Positions 26,255 through 37,799 of a stretch of DNA of 64,000 bases are shown here, in pieces. Within the stretch, counting starts at the first letter, position 1; each line of letters starts with the position of its first letter. Under the pieces are notes generated by a model, which was not told where the DNA came from, did not search any database, and saw only the letters and a program-made list of their open reading frames with translations. This DNA is from Pseudomonas arsenicoxydans (GTDB lineage Bacteria > Pseudomonadota > Gammaproteobacteria > Pseudomonadales > Pseudomonadaceae), in assembly GCF_006438915.1 (NCBI RefSeq), contig NZ_RCZE01000002.1, forward strand, positions 604,611 through 668,610, written 5' to 3'. A program made the translations under genes and the position numbers.

Positions 26255-27172
26255 TTAGAAATAACCCTGACGTTTCTTTTCTTCCATCGAGCCTGCGCCA
26301 TCGTGGTCGATGACCCGGCCCTGGCGTTCGGAAGTTCGCGTCAGGAGCATTTCCTGAATGATGTCGGTCAGCGTGACAGCCTCGGACTCGACCGCACCGG
26401 TCAGCGGGTAGTCACCCAGCGTACGGAAACGGACCTTCTTCTTGACGATGCGCGCCTTGTCTTCATCGCTCAGGTGATTGAGCAGGCGTTCGTCGTCGAT
26501 CATGATCCAGGTGCCATTCATCTCGATGACGTCGCGCTCGGCGGCGAAATACAGCGGCACAATCGGGATGCCTTCGAGGTAGATGTACTGCCAGATGTCC
26601 AGTTCGGTCCAGTTCGACAAAGGGAACACACGAATGGATTCGCCCTTGTTGACGTTGCCGTTGTAGACGTTCCACAGCTCTGGACGCTGGTTTTTCGGGT
26701 CCCAGCGGTGCTTGGTGTCGCGGAAGGAATACACGCGTTCTTTGGCGCGGGATTTCTCTTCGTCACGACGGGCGCCACCGAAAGCGGCGTCGAAACCATA
26801 CTTGTCGAGGGCCTGCTTGAGGCCTTCGGTTTTCATGATATCGGTGTGCTTGGCACTGCCGTGGGTCAGCGGGTTGATGCCCTGTGCAACACCATCAGGG
26901 TTGACGTGCACCAGCAGGTCAAGGCCGAGTTCTTCAACCATACGGTCGCGGAACGCGTACATTTCCTTGAACTTCCACCGGGTGTCAACGTGCATCACCG
27001 GGAACGGCAGCTTGCCCGGGAAGAATGCCTTGCGCGCAAGGTGCAGCATCACGGCGGAATCTTTACCGACGGAGTACAGCATCACCGGGTTATCGAACTC
27101 GGCGGCGACCTCGCGGATGATGTGGATGCTTTCGGCCTCCAGCTGTTTCAGATGCGTCAGTTTGTCGACCAT
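26255..27172 (-). CDS. cysD: Sulfate adenylyltransferase small subunit
   Basis: A 305-residue CysD of the ATP pyrophosphatase (PAPS reductase) fold. [19 protein letters not shown] is the P-loop like PP motif, with HVDTRWKF and the C-terminal RERQGR-type end ([15 protein letters not shown]). It adenylates sulfate to APS with the CysN GTPase. It is the first gene of the cysDN operon; the 145 bases upstream, before a REPIN, should carry the CysB-controlled promoter. Confidence 0.95.
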   Translation of the reverse strand: MVDKLTHLKQLEAESIHIIREVAAEFDNPVMLYSVGKDSAVMLHLARKAFFPGKLPFPVMHVDTRWKFKEMYAFRDRMVEELGLDLLVHVNPDGVAQGINPLTHGSAKHTDIMKTEGLKQALDKYGFDAAFGGARRDEEKSRAKERVYSFRDTKHRWDPKNQRPELWNVYNGNVNKGESIRVFPLSNWTELDIWQYIYLEGIPIVPLYFAAERDVIEMNGTWIMIDDERLLNHLSDEDKARIVKKKVRFRTLGDYPLTGAVESEAVTLTDIIQEMLLTRTSERQGRVIDHDGAGSMEEKKRQGYF

Positions 27173-27317
27173 GGCTACTCACGAAAACGATCTTATGGAC
27201 GGCCAGCGGGCCGTGTTCGAGCGAGGAATCCTAGCACAGCGACCTCTTCTAATCAGGACGCCAACTAGATCGAAAGGGCATATGAATATACCCCCTCGTT
27301 TGGGCTACACGGCCCCT

Positions 27318-27407
27318 TGTGGGAGCGGGCTTGCTCGCGAAAGCGGTGTGTCAGTCGATAAATATGTTGAATGTGAGCCAGCATTCGCGAGCAAGCCCGC
27401 TCCCACA
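27318..27407. repeat. REPIN upstream of cysD
   Basis: REPs at 27318-27341 and 27384-27407 in the GTGGGAGCGGGCTTGC orientation outward, perfect reverse complements. It separates the cysD promoter from the end of the Nif3-like gene. Confidence 0.9.
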
Positions 27408-27426
27408 TTTTGATCAGTGGTGGATC

Positions 27427-28185
27427 TCAGATCGGATTCGGGCAATCAATGAAGATATGTTCGAGGGCAAACCGGCGCGCCAGATAATCGCCTAAGGCCT
27501 GGACACCATAACGCTCGGTGGCGTGATGGCCGGCGGCGATGAAGCTGATGTCGTTTTCCCGGGCGCTGTGAAAGGTCTGCTCCGAGGCTTCACCACTGAG
27601 ATACAGATCGACACCGGCCAACACCGCCTGATCGATGTAACCCTGACCGCCGCCCGTGCACCAACCGACCCGGCGAATCATCTCGCTGCCTTCGATCAGC
27701 AGCGGCTCGCGGCCCATGACTTCCTGGACGCGACGGGCGAAATCACGCGGCGTCACCGGTTCGCTCAACGAACCAACCAGGCCAACAACTTTAGAATTGT
27801 CCGGATCCAGCGGACCTTCGACGGTAATGTCGAGCTGACGTGCCAGTTGCACGTTATTGCCGACTTCCGGGTGCAGGTCCAGTGGCAAGTGATAAGACAG
27901 CAGGCTGATATCGTGCTTGAGCAAGGTTTTCAATCGACGCTGCTTCATGCCGGTGATGCACGGGTTCTCGCCTTTCCAGAAATAACCGTGATGCACCAGC
28001 ACCAGATCGGCCTCGGCTTCGACCGCAGCGTCCAGCAGTGCCTGGCTCGCCGTGACGCCACTGACAATGCGCATCACTTGCGGCCGGCCCTCGACCTGCA
28101 AGCCGTTGGGGCAATAATCAGCAATTTTGGCACTGGAGAGGTAACGGTCGGCTTCTTCGACCAGGGTGCTCAGGGCGACGGCCAT
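27427..28185 (-). CDS. Nif3-like dinuclear metal protein (YbgI family)
   Basis: A 252-residue Nif3 family protein, expected to be a toroidal hexamer with a two-metal site. The metal-binding His pair is in VLVHHGYFW, with further ligands in YHLPLDLHPEVGNN and the C-terminal AAGHHATERYGVQAL. The family has been linked to GTP cyclohydrolase II-type or DNA repair functions, but no activity is established. It is divergent from algW with about 100 bp between them. Confidence 0.85.
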   Translation of the reverse strand: MAVALSTLVEEADRYLSSAKIADYCPNGLQVEGRPQVMRIVSGVTASQALLDAAVEAEADLVLVHHGYFWKGENPCITGMKQRRLKTLLKHDISLLSYHLPLDLHPEVGNNVQLARQLDITVEGPLDPDNSKVVGLVGSLSEPVTPRDFARRVQEVMGREPLLIEGSEMIRRVGWCTGGGQGYIDQAVLAGVDLYLSGEASEQTFHSARENDISFIAAGHHATERYGVQALGDYLARRFALEHIFIDCPNPI

Positions 28186-28287
28186 AAAAGACTCCTAAAT
28201 ATCCCGTTCAGAGGCGCGCTTGGCCTCGTATAATGCGCGACATTATGGGCGGTCTCATACCGCCTGCAACCTTTCAGGAAGTGCTTA

Positions 28288-29448
28288 ATGCTCAAGGCGC
28301 TGCGTTTTTCCGGCTGGCCGCTGTTGGCCGGCGTGCTTATCGCTCTTTTGATAATTCAGCGTTACCCACAGTGGGTCGGGCTTCCGAGCCTCGATGTGAA
28401 CTTGCAGCAAGCGCCGCAAACCACCAGCGTGCAACAGGGACCGGTGTCCTATGCCGACGCCGTGGTTATCGCCGCACCTGCGGTAGTCAACCTGTACACC
28501 ACCAAAGTCATCAACAAACCGAATCATCCGCTGTTCGAAGACCCGCAATTCCGCCGCTTCTTCGGTGACAACTCACCCAAGCAGAAGCGCATGGAATCGA
28601 GCCTGGGGTCCGGCGTGATCATGAGCCCGGAAGGCTACATCCTGACCAATAACCACGTCACCACCGGTGCAGACCAGATTGTCGTGGCGCTCAAGGATGG
28701 CCGTGAGACCCTGGCCCGCGTGATCGGCAGCGACCCGGAAACCGATCTCGCGGTATTGAAGATCGACCTGAAAACCTTGCCGGCAATCACCATCGGCCGT
28801 TCCGACAACATCCGCATCGGCGACGTGGCGCTGGCCATCGGCAACCCGTTCGGTGTCGGCCAGACCGTGACCATGGGCATCATCAGCGCCACCGGCCGCA
28901 ACCAGCTGGGCCTGAACAACTACGAAGATTTCATCCAGACCGACGCCGCGATCAACCCCGGTAACTCCGGCGGTGCGCTGGTGGACGCCAATGGCAACCT
29001 GACCGGCATCAACACCGCGATTTTCTCCAAGTCCGGCGGCTCGCAAGGCATCGGTTTTGCGATCCCGGTCAAGCTGGCGATGGAAGTGATGAAGTCGATC
29101 ATCGAACACGGCCAGGTGATTCGCGGCTGGTTGGGCATTGAAGTGCAGCCGTTGAGCCAGGAACTGGCGGAGTCTTTCGGTCTGTCGGGACGTCCGGGGA
29201 TTGTGGTCGCGGGGATTTTCCGTGACGGTCCGGCGCAGAAGGCCGGCCTGCAACTGGGGGATGTGATCCTCAGCATTGACGGCGAGCCGGCCGGCGATGG
29301 TCGCCGTTCGATGAACCAGGTCGCGCGGATCAAGCCGACGGACAAGGTCACGGTTCAGGTGATGCGCAATGGCAAGGAGCTCAAGCTCACCGCCGAGATC
29401 GGCCTGCGCCCGCCACCTGCGCCAGTCAAAGAGAAAGAAGAAGAGTAA
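28288..29448 (+). CDS. algW: Periplasmic serine protease AlgW (DegS family)
   Basis: A 386-residue S1C protease. One N-terminal membrane helix (LLAGVLIALLIIQRYPQWV) anchors it in the inner membrane. The catalytic triad is His123 (LTNNHVTT), Asp153 (DPETDLAV) and Ser227 (NPGNSGGALV). Residues 275-375 form one PDZ domain. AlgW cuts the anti-sigma factor MucA when misfolded porins or certain periplasmic signals appear, releasing AlgU for alginate and stress genes. The very acidic end KEKEEE is unusual in detail only. Gene order beside hisC matches other Pseudomonas. Confidence 0.92.
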   Translation: MLKALRFSGWPLLAGVLIALLIIQRYPQWVGLPSLDVNLQQAPQTTSVQQGPVSYADAVVIAAPAVVNLYTTKVINKPNHPLFEDPQFRRFFGDNSPKQKRMESSLGSGVIMSPEGYILTNNHVTTGADQIVVALKDGRETLARVIGSDPETDLAVLKIDLKTLPAITIGRSDNIRIGDVALAIGNPFGVGQTVTMGIISATGRNQLGLNNYEDFIQTDAAINPGNSGGALVDANGNLTGINTAIFSKSGGSQGIGFAIPVKLAMEVMKSIIEHGQVIRGWLGIEVQPLSQELAESFGLSGRPGIVVAGIFRDGPAQKAGLQLGDVILSIDGEPAGDGRRSMNQVARIKPTDKVTVQVMRNGKELKLTAEIGLRPPPAPVKEKEEE

Positions 29449-29465
29449 GCAGACATCCCAAAAAA

Positions 29466-29557
29466 CTGTGGGAGCGTGGCTTGCCCGCGATGGGAACACC
29501 GCGGTGTATCAGGTACACCGCGTTATCGTTCATCGCGGGCAAGCCACGCTCCCACAG
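29466..29557. repeat. REPIN (GTGGGAGCGTGGC type)
   Basis: Two 27-base REPs of a different subtype (GTGGGAGCGTGGCTTGCCC), at 29466-29492 and 29531-29557, are perfect reverse complements. The centre repeats ACACCGCG. It lies between convergent algW and hisC and could end both. Confidence 0.9.
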
Positions 29558-29572
29558 GGTCGAGGTGGTGGT

Positions 29573-30625
29573 TTAGAGGTCGCCGAGGCCGTCGATCAGC
29601 GCCTGATTCTGCTCAGGTGTGCCGATGGAGATCCGCAGGAACTGGGCAATCCGTTCCTGCTTGAAGTGCCGAACGATCACGCCTTGCTCACGCAACTTCG
29701 CCGCCAACCCTGCTGCATCGTGCTGGGGATGACGGGCAAAAATAAAGTTCGCTGCCGACGGCAACACCTCAAATCCCTTCGCCTGCAGTTGCCCGACGAC
29801 CTTGTCGCGACTCTCGATTACAAGCTGACAGGTCTTGTCGAAGTACTCGCGATCTTCGAACGCAGCGGCAGCCCCGACAATCGCCAGACGATCCAACGGA
29901 TAAGAGTTGAAGCTGTTCTTGATCCGCTCCAGCGCCTCGATCAAGTCCGGATGTCCCACCGCCAGGCCAACTCGCAGGCCGGCCAGTGAACGGGATTTGG
30001 ACAGAGTCTGAGTTACAAGCAGGTTCGGATAACGGTCCACCAACGTGATTGCCGTCTCACCGCCGAAGTCGATGTAGGCCTCATCTACCACGACCACTGA
30101 ATCCGGGCTGGCCTTGAGGATCTGCTCAACGGCGTCCAGCGCCAGCAGGCAACCGGTCGGTGCGTTCGGGTTCGGGAAGATGATCCCGCCGTTCGGTTTG
30201 GCGTAGTCGGCCGGGTTGATCTGGAACTGCTCGTCCAGCGGTACGGCATCGAACTTGATGCCATACAACCCGCAGTAAACCGGATAGAAGCTGTAGCTGA
30301 TGTCCGGGAACAGCAGCGGCTGATCGTGTTGCAGCAAACCGTGGAAGATGTGCGCCAGGACTTCATCGGAACCGTTGCCGAGGAACACCTGATTGCCTTG
30401 CACGCCGTAGTACCTGGCGACAGCTTGTTTGAGCAAGTCGCTGTTCGGGTCCGGGTACAAACGCAAATTGTCGTTCAGTTCGGTCTGCATCGCGGCCAGG
30501 GCTTTAGGCGATGGCCCGTAAGGGTTTTCGTTGGTGTTGAGCTTCACCAGTTTCGTCAATTTCGGCTGCTCGCCCGGCACGTAAGGCACCAGGCTCTTGA
30601 CGAAGGGGCTCCAGAATTTACTCAT
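29573..30625 (-). CDS. hisC: Histidinol-phosphate aminotransferase
   Basis: A 350-residue class I aminotransferase of the HisC group. [15 protein letters not shown] is the conserved N-terminal segment, [15 protein letters not shown] the PLP pocket, and [16 protein letters not shown] carries the PLP Lys. It converts imidazole acetol phosphate to histidinol phosphate. Two bases separate it from hisD, and the unit is hisG-hisD-hisC. Confidence 0.92.
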   Translation of the reverse strand: MSKFWSPFVKSLVPYVPGEQPKLTKLVKLNTNENPYGPSPKALAAMQTELNDNLRLYPDPNSDLLKQAVARYYGVQGNQVFLGNGSDEVLAHIFHGLLQHDQPLLFPDISYSFYPVYCGLYGIKFDAVPLDEQFQINPADYAKPNGGIIFPNPNAPTGCLLALDAVEQILKASPDSVVVVDEAYIDFGGETAITLVDRYPNLLVTQTLSKSRSLAGLRVGLAVGHPDLIEALERIKNSFNSYPLDRLAIVGAAAAFEDREYFDKTCQLVIESRDKVVGQLQAKGFEVLPSAANFIFARHPQHDAAGLAAKLREQGVIVRHFKQERIAQFLRISIGTPEQNQALIDGLGDL

Positions 30626-30627
30626 GC

Positions 30628-31953
30628 TCAGTTCCCCTGCTTGTCTTCGATGATGCGGTATTCGGCGCTGCGGGCGTGGGCGGTCAGCGACTCGCCACGG
30701 GCCAGTACGGAAGCGGTCTTGCCCAACTCGGAGGCACCTTGCTCGGAACAGAAGATGATCGAGGAGCGTTTCTGGAAATCGTACACACCCAGCGGCGAGG
30801 AGAAACGCGCGGTGCCAGACGTCGGCAACACGTGGTTCGGACCGGCGCAGTAGTCGCCCAAGGCTTCGGAGGTGTGACGGCCCATGAAGATCGCGCCCGC
30901 GTGACGGATCTGCGGCAACCAGGCCTGCGGATCAGCGACCGACAACTCAAGGTGCTCCGGCGCGATGCGGTTGGCCACTTCAATGGCTTGTTCCATGTCG
31001 CGGACCTTGATCAACGCACCACGGCCATTGATCGAAGTTTCGATGATCTCGGCACGCTCCATGGTTGGCAGCAGCTTGGCAATGCTCGCGGCGACCTTGT
31101 CGAGGAACTCGGCGTCCGGGCTGACCAGAATCGCCTGGGCGTCTTCATCGTGCTCGGCCTGGGAGAACAGGTCCATGGCGATCCAGTCCGGATCGGTCTG
31201 GCCGTCGCATACCACGAGAATCTCGGACGGGCCGGCGATCATGTCGATACCGACCTGACCAAACACATGACGTTTGGCGGTGGCGACATAGATGTTGCCC
31301 GGGCCCACCACTTTGTCGACCTTCGGCACGCTTTCGGTGCCGTAAGCCAGCGCGGCAACCGCTTGGGCACCACCGATGGTAAACACCCGGTCCACACCGG
31401 CGATGCAGGCGGCAGCCAGCACCAGTTCGTTGATTTCACCGCGCGGGGTCGGCACCACCATGACCACTTCGGTCACGCCCGCCACCTTGGCCGGGATCGC
31501 GTTCATCAGCACCGAAGACGGGTACGACGCTTTACCGCCTGGTACATACAGACCGGCGCGATCCAGTGGCGTGACCTTCTGGCCCAGCACCGTGCCGTCG
31601 GCTTCGGTGTAGCTCCAGGAATCCTGTTTTTGCTTTTCGTGGTAACTGCGTACCCGACACGCGGCTTTTTCCAGGGCTTCGCGTTGCGGCACGGTGATCC
31701 GTGTCAAGGCCAGTTCCAGGCGCTCACGCGGCAGGATCAGGTCGGCCATCGAAGCGACCTGCAGGCCGTCGAACTTCTGGGTGAATTCCACCAGCGCCGC
31801 ATCGCCACGCTCGCGCACGGCTTTGATGATGTCCAGCACCCGCTGATTGACCGAGTCGTCAGACACACTTTCCCAGCTCAGCAGATGATCCAGATGATGT
31901 GCGAAATCCGGGTCAGCAGCGTTGAGTCGGCGAATTGCAGTCGGTGCGGTCAT
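30628..31953 (-). CDS. hisD: Histidinol dehydrogenase
   Basis: A 441-residue HisD that oxidises histidinol to histidine with two NAD turns. Visible are [22 protein letters not shown] and DLFSQAEHD, plus the Zn/active site segment HLELSV and [26 protein letters not shown]. The ribosome site GAGG is eight bases before the ATG but is also one arm of a potential stem with upstream sequence (see the regulatory entry). An intrinsic terminator stands between hisG and this gene. Confidence 0.93.
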   Translation of the reverse strand: MTAPTAIRRLNAADPDFAHHLDHLLSWESVSDDSVNQRVLDIIKAVRERGDAALVEFTQKFDGLQVASMADLILPRERLELALTRITVPQREALEKAACRVRSYHEKQKQDSWSYTEADGTVLGQKVTPLDRAGLYVPGGKASYPSSVLMNAIPAKVAGVTEVVMVVPTPRGEINELVLAAACIAGVDRVFTIGGAQAVAALAYGTESVPKVDKVVGPGNIYVATAKRHVFGQVGIDMIAGPSEILVVCDGQTDPDWIAMDLFSQAEHDEDAQAILVSPDAEFLDKVAASIAKLLPTMERAEIIETSINGRGALIKVRDMEQAIEVANRIAPEHLELSVADPQAWLPQIRHAGAIFMGRHTSEALGDYCAGPNHVLPTSGTARFSSPLGVYDFQKRSSIIFCSEQGASELGKTASVLARGESLTAHARSAEYRIIEDKQGN

Positions 31954-31960
31954 AGCGAGA

Positions 31961-32043
31961 GCCTCATAGGAATGGCAAAAAACTCAGGCGCCCGAAGCTA
32001 ACATTCGATCCGCTTGGGCACCTGAGAATTCTGGCTATGAGGC
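31961..32043 (-). promoter_or_regulatory. Potential SD-sequestering stem before hisD
   Basis: In the hisG-hisD gap the minus strand carries GCCTCATAG (32043-32035) and, 65 bases later, its exact complement CTATGAGGC (31969-31961). The second copy includes GAGG, the hisD ribosome site. Pairing would hide it and enclose the terminator hairpin. This is base-pairing seen in the sequence; a regulatory role is inference. Confidence 0.5.
31977..32026 (-). terminator. Intrinsic terminator between hisG and hisD
   Basis: On the minus strand CTCAGG-TGCCC-AAGC pairs with GCTT-CGGGC-GCCTGAG, followed by six T. Upstream lies a further hairpin GCGCGAC/GTCGCGC at 32053-32071. Termination here would cut off hisDC unless it is attenuated or a second promoter exists. 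Confidence 0.65.
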
Positions 32044-32078
32044 GGATAGACGGCGCGACTTGACGTCGCGCAGGTGAA

Positions 32079-32714
32079 TCAGCCGCGGTGTCGAGACTCC
32101 ACTGCCTTGCGCAGGGTGTCGATCAACGCCTGGATACGGGCGTGCTGCATTTTCATCGAAGCTTTGTTGACGATCAGCCGGGAGCTGATGTCGGCAATGA
32201 AATCCTGGGGCTCCAGGCCATTGGCGCGCAGGGTGTTGCCGGTGTCGACCACGTCGATGATCTTGTCCGCCAGTCCGATCAGCGGCGCCAGCTCCATCGA
32301 GCCGTACAGCTTGATGATGTCGACCTGACGACCCTGCTCGGCGTAGTAACGCTTGGCAACGTTGACGAACTTGGTGGCGACCCGCAGGCGGCCCTTGGGC
32401 TCGACATCACCGACACGGCCGGCGGTCATCAGCTTGCAGAGGGCAATGCGCAGGTCCAGAGGCTCGTACAGGCCCTGGCCGCCATATTCCATCAACACAT
32501 CTTTACCGGCGACACCGAGGTCCGCGGCACCATGCTCGACATACGTCGGCACGTCGGTGGCGCGCACGATCAGCAGACGTACGTCAGGCTGGGTCGTGGG
32601 AATGATCAGCTTGCGGCTCTTGTCCGGATTCTCGGTCGGCACGATGCCCGCTTCAGCCAGAAGCGGCAGGGTGTCGTCAAGGATGCGGCCCTTGGACAGT
32701 GCGATGGTCAACAT
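32079..32714 (-). CDS. hisG: ATP phosphoribosyltransferase catalytic subunit (short form)
   Basis: A 211-residue HisG of the short type, which lacks the C-terminal regulatory domain and needs the HisZ subunit for activity and histidine feedback. [19 protein letters not shown] opens it; the PRPP-binding loop is near [19 protein letters not shown]. It starts histidine biosynthesis from ATP and PRPP. It lies 127 bp downstream of murA on the same strand. Confidence 0.93.
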   Translation of the reverse strand: MLTIALSKGRILDDTLPLLAEAGIVPTENPDKSRKLIIPTTQPDVRLLIVRATDVPTYVEHGAADLGVAGKDVLMEYGGQGLYEPLDLRIALCKLMTAGRVGDVEPKGRLRVATKFVNVAKRYYAEQGRQVDIIKLYGSMELAPLIGLADKIIDVVDTGNTLRANGLEPQDFIADISSRLIVNKASMKMQHARIQALIDTLRKAVESRHRG

Positions 32715-32840
32715 GGGAAACGTCAGTCCTTATCAAGGTACTCATGCCCGGTCGCAAACGGCGCCGGACACACATCGAGCCGGAAACCGGCTCGACTTAA
32801 ACAGTTCAACGGGCATGTCCTTATGCCCATGCAGCTGAAA

Positions 32841-34368
<1,528 letters not shown>

Positions 34369-34414
34369 GCTCAACCTCAATCGGCGCCCTGTGCGCACGG
34401 GTCGGACATCATAC

Positions 34415-34467
34415 AAAAAAGCCCCGCGCCTGCGAACCCCGCTAAGCAGGACTCTGACGGGGGGCTT
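34415..34467 (-). terminator. Terminator of the mla operon
   Basis: On the minus strand AAGCCCC pairs with GGGGCTT across a branched middle that includes CCTGC/GCAGG, followed by T6. It stands 15 bases after the mlaB stop. Confidence 0.65.
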
Positions 34468-34481
34468 CTTTATAGATGCGG

Positions 34482-34787
34482 TCAGGGGTGCGCCAACAGC
34501 TCGGTCAATTCGCTGACCTGAGCGATTTCACGCATGTCTTCGGGCATCCCGCGGATGCTCAGCGCCTTGCCGGCCGCCTCTGCATCACGCATGAAGCACA
34601 GCAGCAGCGACAAGCCGACGCTGCTCGATTTCAACACTGCCGAGCAGTCGACCACCAGTTCAGTCGCGGTGCTGGACTTGATCAACGCCTGCCCCTGCTT
34701 GCGCAGACCCGGGCCGGTGCGGTAGTCCAGCATGCCGCTAAGCCGAAGTTCGCCGGACTCGCTCATGCGAATGGCCGACACACTCAT
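34482..34787 (-). CDS. mlaB: STAS-domain protein MlaB
   Basis: A 101-residue STAS protein that binds the MlaF ATPase and is needed for the activity of the MlaFEDB inner-membrane complex. It starts MSVSAIRMSESGELRLSG, with DCSAVLKSSSVGLSLLL as the STAS core containing the potentially phosphorylated Ser. Its ATG overlaps the mlaC stop by 4 bases (ATGA). Last gene of mlaFEDCB. Confidence 0.88.
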   Translation of the reverse strand: MSVSAIRMSESGELRLSGMLDYRTGPGLRKQGQALIKSSTATELVVDCSAVLKSSSVGLSLLLCFMRDAEAAGKALSIRGMPEDMREIAQVSELTELLAHP

Positions 34788-35437
34788 TGTGCTTGCTTCC
34801 CAGCGGCATCCGGGGCTTTTTCCTTGGCCTTGGCGACTTCCCCGGCCCAACCATTGATGGTCTTGTCCAGGTCGTTACCATTGCGCTGCATCGCATCAGC
34901 GAACTGATCACGGAACAGCTTGCCGATGTTGATGCCGTTGATGATTACGTTGCGCAGTTTCCACTCGCCATTGATCTTCTCGAGTGTGTACTGCACGGGG
35001 TAAATCGCGCCATTGCTGCCCTTGACGGTCATGCCAACGCTGGTGCGATCGCCCGATTCGTCTTTGGCCGGGTCAACGGTGATGCCCTGGTTGTTGTACT
35101 CGAGCAACGCATTGCCATAAAACTGGAACAGGCCCTTCTTGAAGTTTTCTTCAAAGGTTTTCATCTGTGCCGGTGTGGCTTTCTTCGAATACTTGACCGT
35201 CATGATGCTTTTGGAGATGCCCTCGGCATCCACTACAGGCCCGACGATCGTGTTCAACGCCGTATAGAAGTCCTGCGGGTCCTGCTTGTACTTCTCTTTA
35301 TTAGCCGACAGATCGGCCAGCATCCGGTTGGTGGTGTCCTGTACCAGATCGTGCGCGGAAGGCGCCGCCACGGCGTTAGCCATCAACGGCAGTGCCGCGA
35401 GTACAACCAACAGGCCACGTCGCAAGGTAGAGATCAT
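34784..35437 (-). CDS. mlaC: Phospholipid transport periplasmic protein MlaC
   Basis: A 217-residue periplasmic carrier with signal peptide MISTLRRGLLVVLAALPLMANAVAA. It shuttles phospholipid between MlaA-OmpC in the outer membrane and MlaD. The Pfam tol_Ttg2 segment FKKGLFQFYGNALLEYNNQG is clear. The last 20 residues are Lys/Ala-rich and unstructured. 11 bp after mlaD. Confidence 0.92.
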   Translation of the reverse strand: MISTLRRGLLVVLAALPLMANAVAAPSAHDLVQDTTNRMLADLSANKEKYKQDPQDFYTALNTIVGPVVDAEGISKSIMTVKYSKKATPAQMKTFEENFKKGLFQFYGNALLEYNNQGITVDPAKDESGDRTSVGMTVKGSNGAIYPVQYTLEKINGEWKLRNVIINGINIGKLFRDQFADAMQRNGNDLDKTINGWAGEVAKAKEKAPDAAGKQAQ

Positions 35438-35448
35438 TCAAAAGCTCC

Positions 35449-35916
35449 TCATTTGGCGTCTTTGCTAACGGTATTGAGCAGGAATTTACCGATCAGGTCC
35501 TCGAGCACCAGCGACGACTGGGTGTCGTGGATGGTCCCACCATCCTTGAGCAAGGCTTCTTCGCCGCCCACGCTGATACCGATGTACTTCTCGCCCAACA
35601 GGCCAGCGGTGAGGATAGATGCAGTGGAGTCAGTCGGCAGGTTATCTACGCGCTTTTCCAGTTGCATGGTCACCCGGCCGGTGAAGCTGTCGCGGTCCAG
35701 ATCGATCGCCGTGACCTTGCCGATGGTCACACCGGCCATGGTCACTTTAGCTCTGACCGTCAAACCGGCGATATTGTCGAAGTACGCATAAAGTTTATAA
35801 GTGTCAGTGTTCGGGCTCGGGGACAGACCACTCACCCGCAACGCCAGCAGCAATAAAGCCAGGATGCCAGCCAGCAAGAAAAGGCCGACACCGATTTCCA
35901 GGGTGCGGTTTTGCAT
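35449..35916 (-). CDS. mlaD: MCE-domain protein MlaD
   Basis: A 155-residue protein with one N-terminal membrane helix (GVGLFLLAGILALLLLALRV) and an MCE domain (YFDNIAGLTVRAKVTMAGVTIGKV). Hexamers of MlaD form the lipid pore above MlaE. Its ATG overlaps the mlaE stop by one base. Confidence 0.93.
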   Translation of the reverse strand: MQNRTLEIGVGLFLLAGILALLLLALRVSGLSPSPNTDTYKLYAYFDNIAGLTVRAKVTMAGVTIGKVTAIDLDRDSFTGRVTMQLEKRVDNLPTDSTASILTAGLLGEKYIGISVGGEEALLKDGGTIHDTQSSLVLEDLIGKFLLNTVSKDAK

Positions 35917-36713
35917 CAGAAATCTCCAAACATCAAGGCGGTCAGAATAAAGTCCAGGCCGAGTACAGCCAAAGAGGCATACACCACGGTCTTGGTAGTG
36001 GCACGACTGATCCCCTCGGAAGTGGGCTCACAGTCATAGCCTTGGAATACGGCGATCCAGGTCACTACGAAGGCGAAAACGATGCTTTTGATGATGCCAT
36101 TGAGCACATCATCAGTGAACGTCACGCTGTTTTGCATGTTTGACCAGTACGAACCTTCATACACACCAAGCCAGTCGACGGCCACCCACGAACCGCCCCA
36201 GATACCCACCACGCTGAAAATCATCGCCAGCACCGGCAGGGAAATGAAGCCGGCCCACAGGCGCGGGGCAACGATATATTTGAGCGGGTCGACACCAATC
36301 ATTTCCAGACTGGACAACTGTTCGGTGGATTTCATGTTGCCGATTTCCGCTGTCAGCGCCGAACCGGCACGCCCGGCAAACAGCAATGCCGTCACCACAG
36401 GCCCCAGTTCACGCAGTAGCGTCAGCGCCACCATCTGCCCGACCGCCTGTTCCGAGCCGTAGCTGGACAGAATGTTGAAGCCTTGCAGCGCCAGCACCAT
36501 CCCGATGAACACGCCGGAGACGACAATGATCACCAGGGACATCACGCCAACTGAATGCAGCTGTTTGATCAGTAGGCCAAAGCCACCACCAATGCCACCG
36601 CGACCGAGCAAGGCATGGAACAGGAAAATCGTCGAGCGGCCGAACACCGCCAGCACGTCGATGGCGGCATGGCCAAACCGGCGCACGCGCTCTATTAATG
36701 AAATCTTGCGCAT
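35916..36713 (-). CDS. mlaE: Lipid asymmetry permease MlaE
   Basis: A 265-residue permease starting [10 protein letters not shown]; an adjacent in-frame TTG is not used. It has about five to six membrane helices, with [40 protein letters not shown] and the conserved [19 protein letters not shown]. It exchanges phospholipid with the MlaF ATPase. The start overlaps the mlaF stop by one base. Confidence 0.93.
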   Translation of the reverse strand: MRKISLIERVRRFGHAAIDVLAVFGRSTIFLFHALLGRGGIGGGFGLLIKQLHSVGVMSLVIIVVSGVFIGMVLALQGFNILSSYGSEQAVGQMVALTLLRELGPVVTALLFAGRAGSALTAEIGNMKSTEQLSSLEMIGVDPLKYIVAPRLWAGFISLPVLAMIFSVVGIWGGSWVAVDWLGVYEGSYWSNMQNSVTFTDDVLNGIIKSIVFAFVVTWIAVFQGYDCEPTSEGISRATTKTVVYASLAVLGLDFILTALMFGDF

Positions 36714-37522
36714 CAACGCTTCCCCAGAAGATCTGCGCGGTAATCCGTCGCTGGAAAGTGGTATGCGACCGGACCGTCGGGTTCGCCGGTCATGAATTGA
36801 CGGATCCGTGGCTCCTGCGAGTTCATCAATTCCTCGGGAGTCCCCTGCCCCAACACCTGACCTTCGCCGACGACATAGATGTAATCGGCGATGCTCGCGG
36901 TTTCGGCCAGATCGTGGGACACCACGATACTGGTGATACCCAGGGCATCGTTGAGCAGGCGAATCAAGCGCACCAGTACGCCCATGGCAATGGGGTCCTG
37001 GCCAACAAAGGGCTCGTCGTACATGAGGATCTGCGGATCAAGGGCAATCGCCCGGGCCAGTGCAACACGACGCTTCATGCCGCCGGACAACTCGTCAGGC
37101 ATCAGGTCGATGGCGCCACGCAAGCCCACGGCCTGCAATTTAAGCAGGACGATGTCGCGGATCATTTCTTCCGGCAGCTCGGTATGAACGCGCAGCGGGA
37201 ACGCGACGTTCTCGAACACATCGAGGTCGGTGAACAGGGCGCCGCTCTGGAACAACACCCCCATGTGCTTGCGCGCATCGAACAGATCACTGCGCGACAA
37301 CTTGGGCAGGTTCTGGCCGTTAACCCAGACTTCGCCCTTTGATGGACGCAATTGTGCGCCCATCAATCGCAACAGCGTGGTTTTGCCACACCCGGAAGGC
37401 CCCATGATGCCGGTGACTTTCCCGCGCGGGATACGGATATCGACGTTATTGAAAATGCTGCGCGTACCGCGCTTGAAGGACAGTCCCTTCAGCTCGACCG
37501 CGTAGGCGTTATCGGCACTCAT
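36713..37522 (-). CDS. mlaF: Phospholipid transport ATPase MlaF
   Basis: A 269-residue ABC ATPase. Walker A is [15 protein letters not shown], the signature [17 protein letters not shown], Walker [13 protein letters not shown], and the switch His in VVSHDLAET. It drives MlaE. First gene of the mla operon; the 277 bases before it face kdsD and hold promoters for both directions. Confidence 0.94.
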   Translation of the reverse strand: MSADNAYAVELKGLSFKRGTRSIFNNVDIRIPRGKVTGIMGPSGCGKTTLLRLMGAQLRPSKGEVWVNGQNLPKLSRSDLFDARKHMGVLFQSGALFTDLDVFENVAFPLRVHTELPEEMIRDIVLLKLQAVGLRGAIDLMPDELSGGMKRRVALARAIALDPQILMYDEPFVGQDPIAMGVLVRLIRLLNDALGITSIVVSHDLAETASIADYIYVVGEGQVLGQGTPEELMNSQEPRIRQFMTGEPDGPVAYHFPATDYRADLLGKR

Positions 37523-37759
37523 CTAAACTCCTTGCGATGCAGCCTCTCACTCGGACGCCTGGCTCTCTGACGAAAGCACATACCTCCCCGGGCAGGCCGA
37601 ACTGGCGGCGAACTATATCACTGCAAAGGTCTGGCGCCCAAGGCCCAAGCCCGACCATGTTCAGTAACTTGACAGGCAAAAAGCCTCGTTTAGAGAGGAT
37701 TCGGGTACAGGGAATGACAAAGCGTGACGAACTAGCGTGAGGGTTTTGATCATTACCGC

Positions 37760-37765
37760 TATAAT
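37760..37765 (+). promoter_or_regulatory. Predicted -10 box for kdsD-lptB
   Basis: A perfect TATAAT lies 35 bases before the kdsD ATG. No good -35 is visible at 17 bases. A rightward sigma-70 promoter for the kdsD-kdsC-lptCAB unit is therefore likely but half-supported. Confidence 0.4.
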
Positions 37766-37799
37766 CGCCGCCTTTTCATCAGGCTATACGATTTCTGAC

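Noticed and set aside
24857..27268. Plus-strand frame of 803 codons across cysNC and cysD
   Set aside because: Shadow of the two cys genes; its composition is typical of antisense frames in GC-rich DNA.
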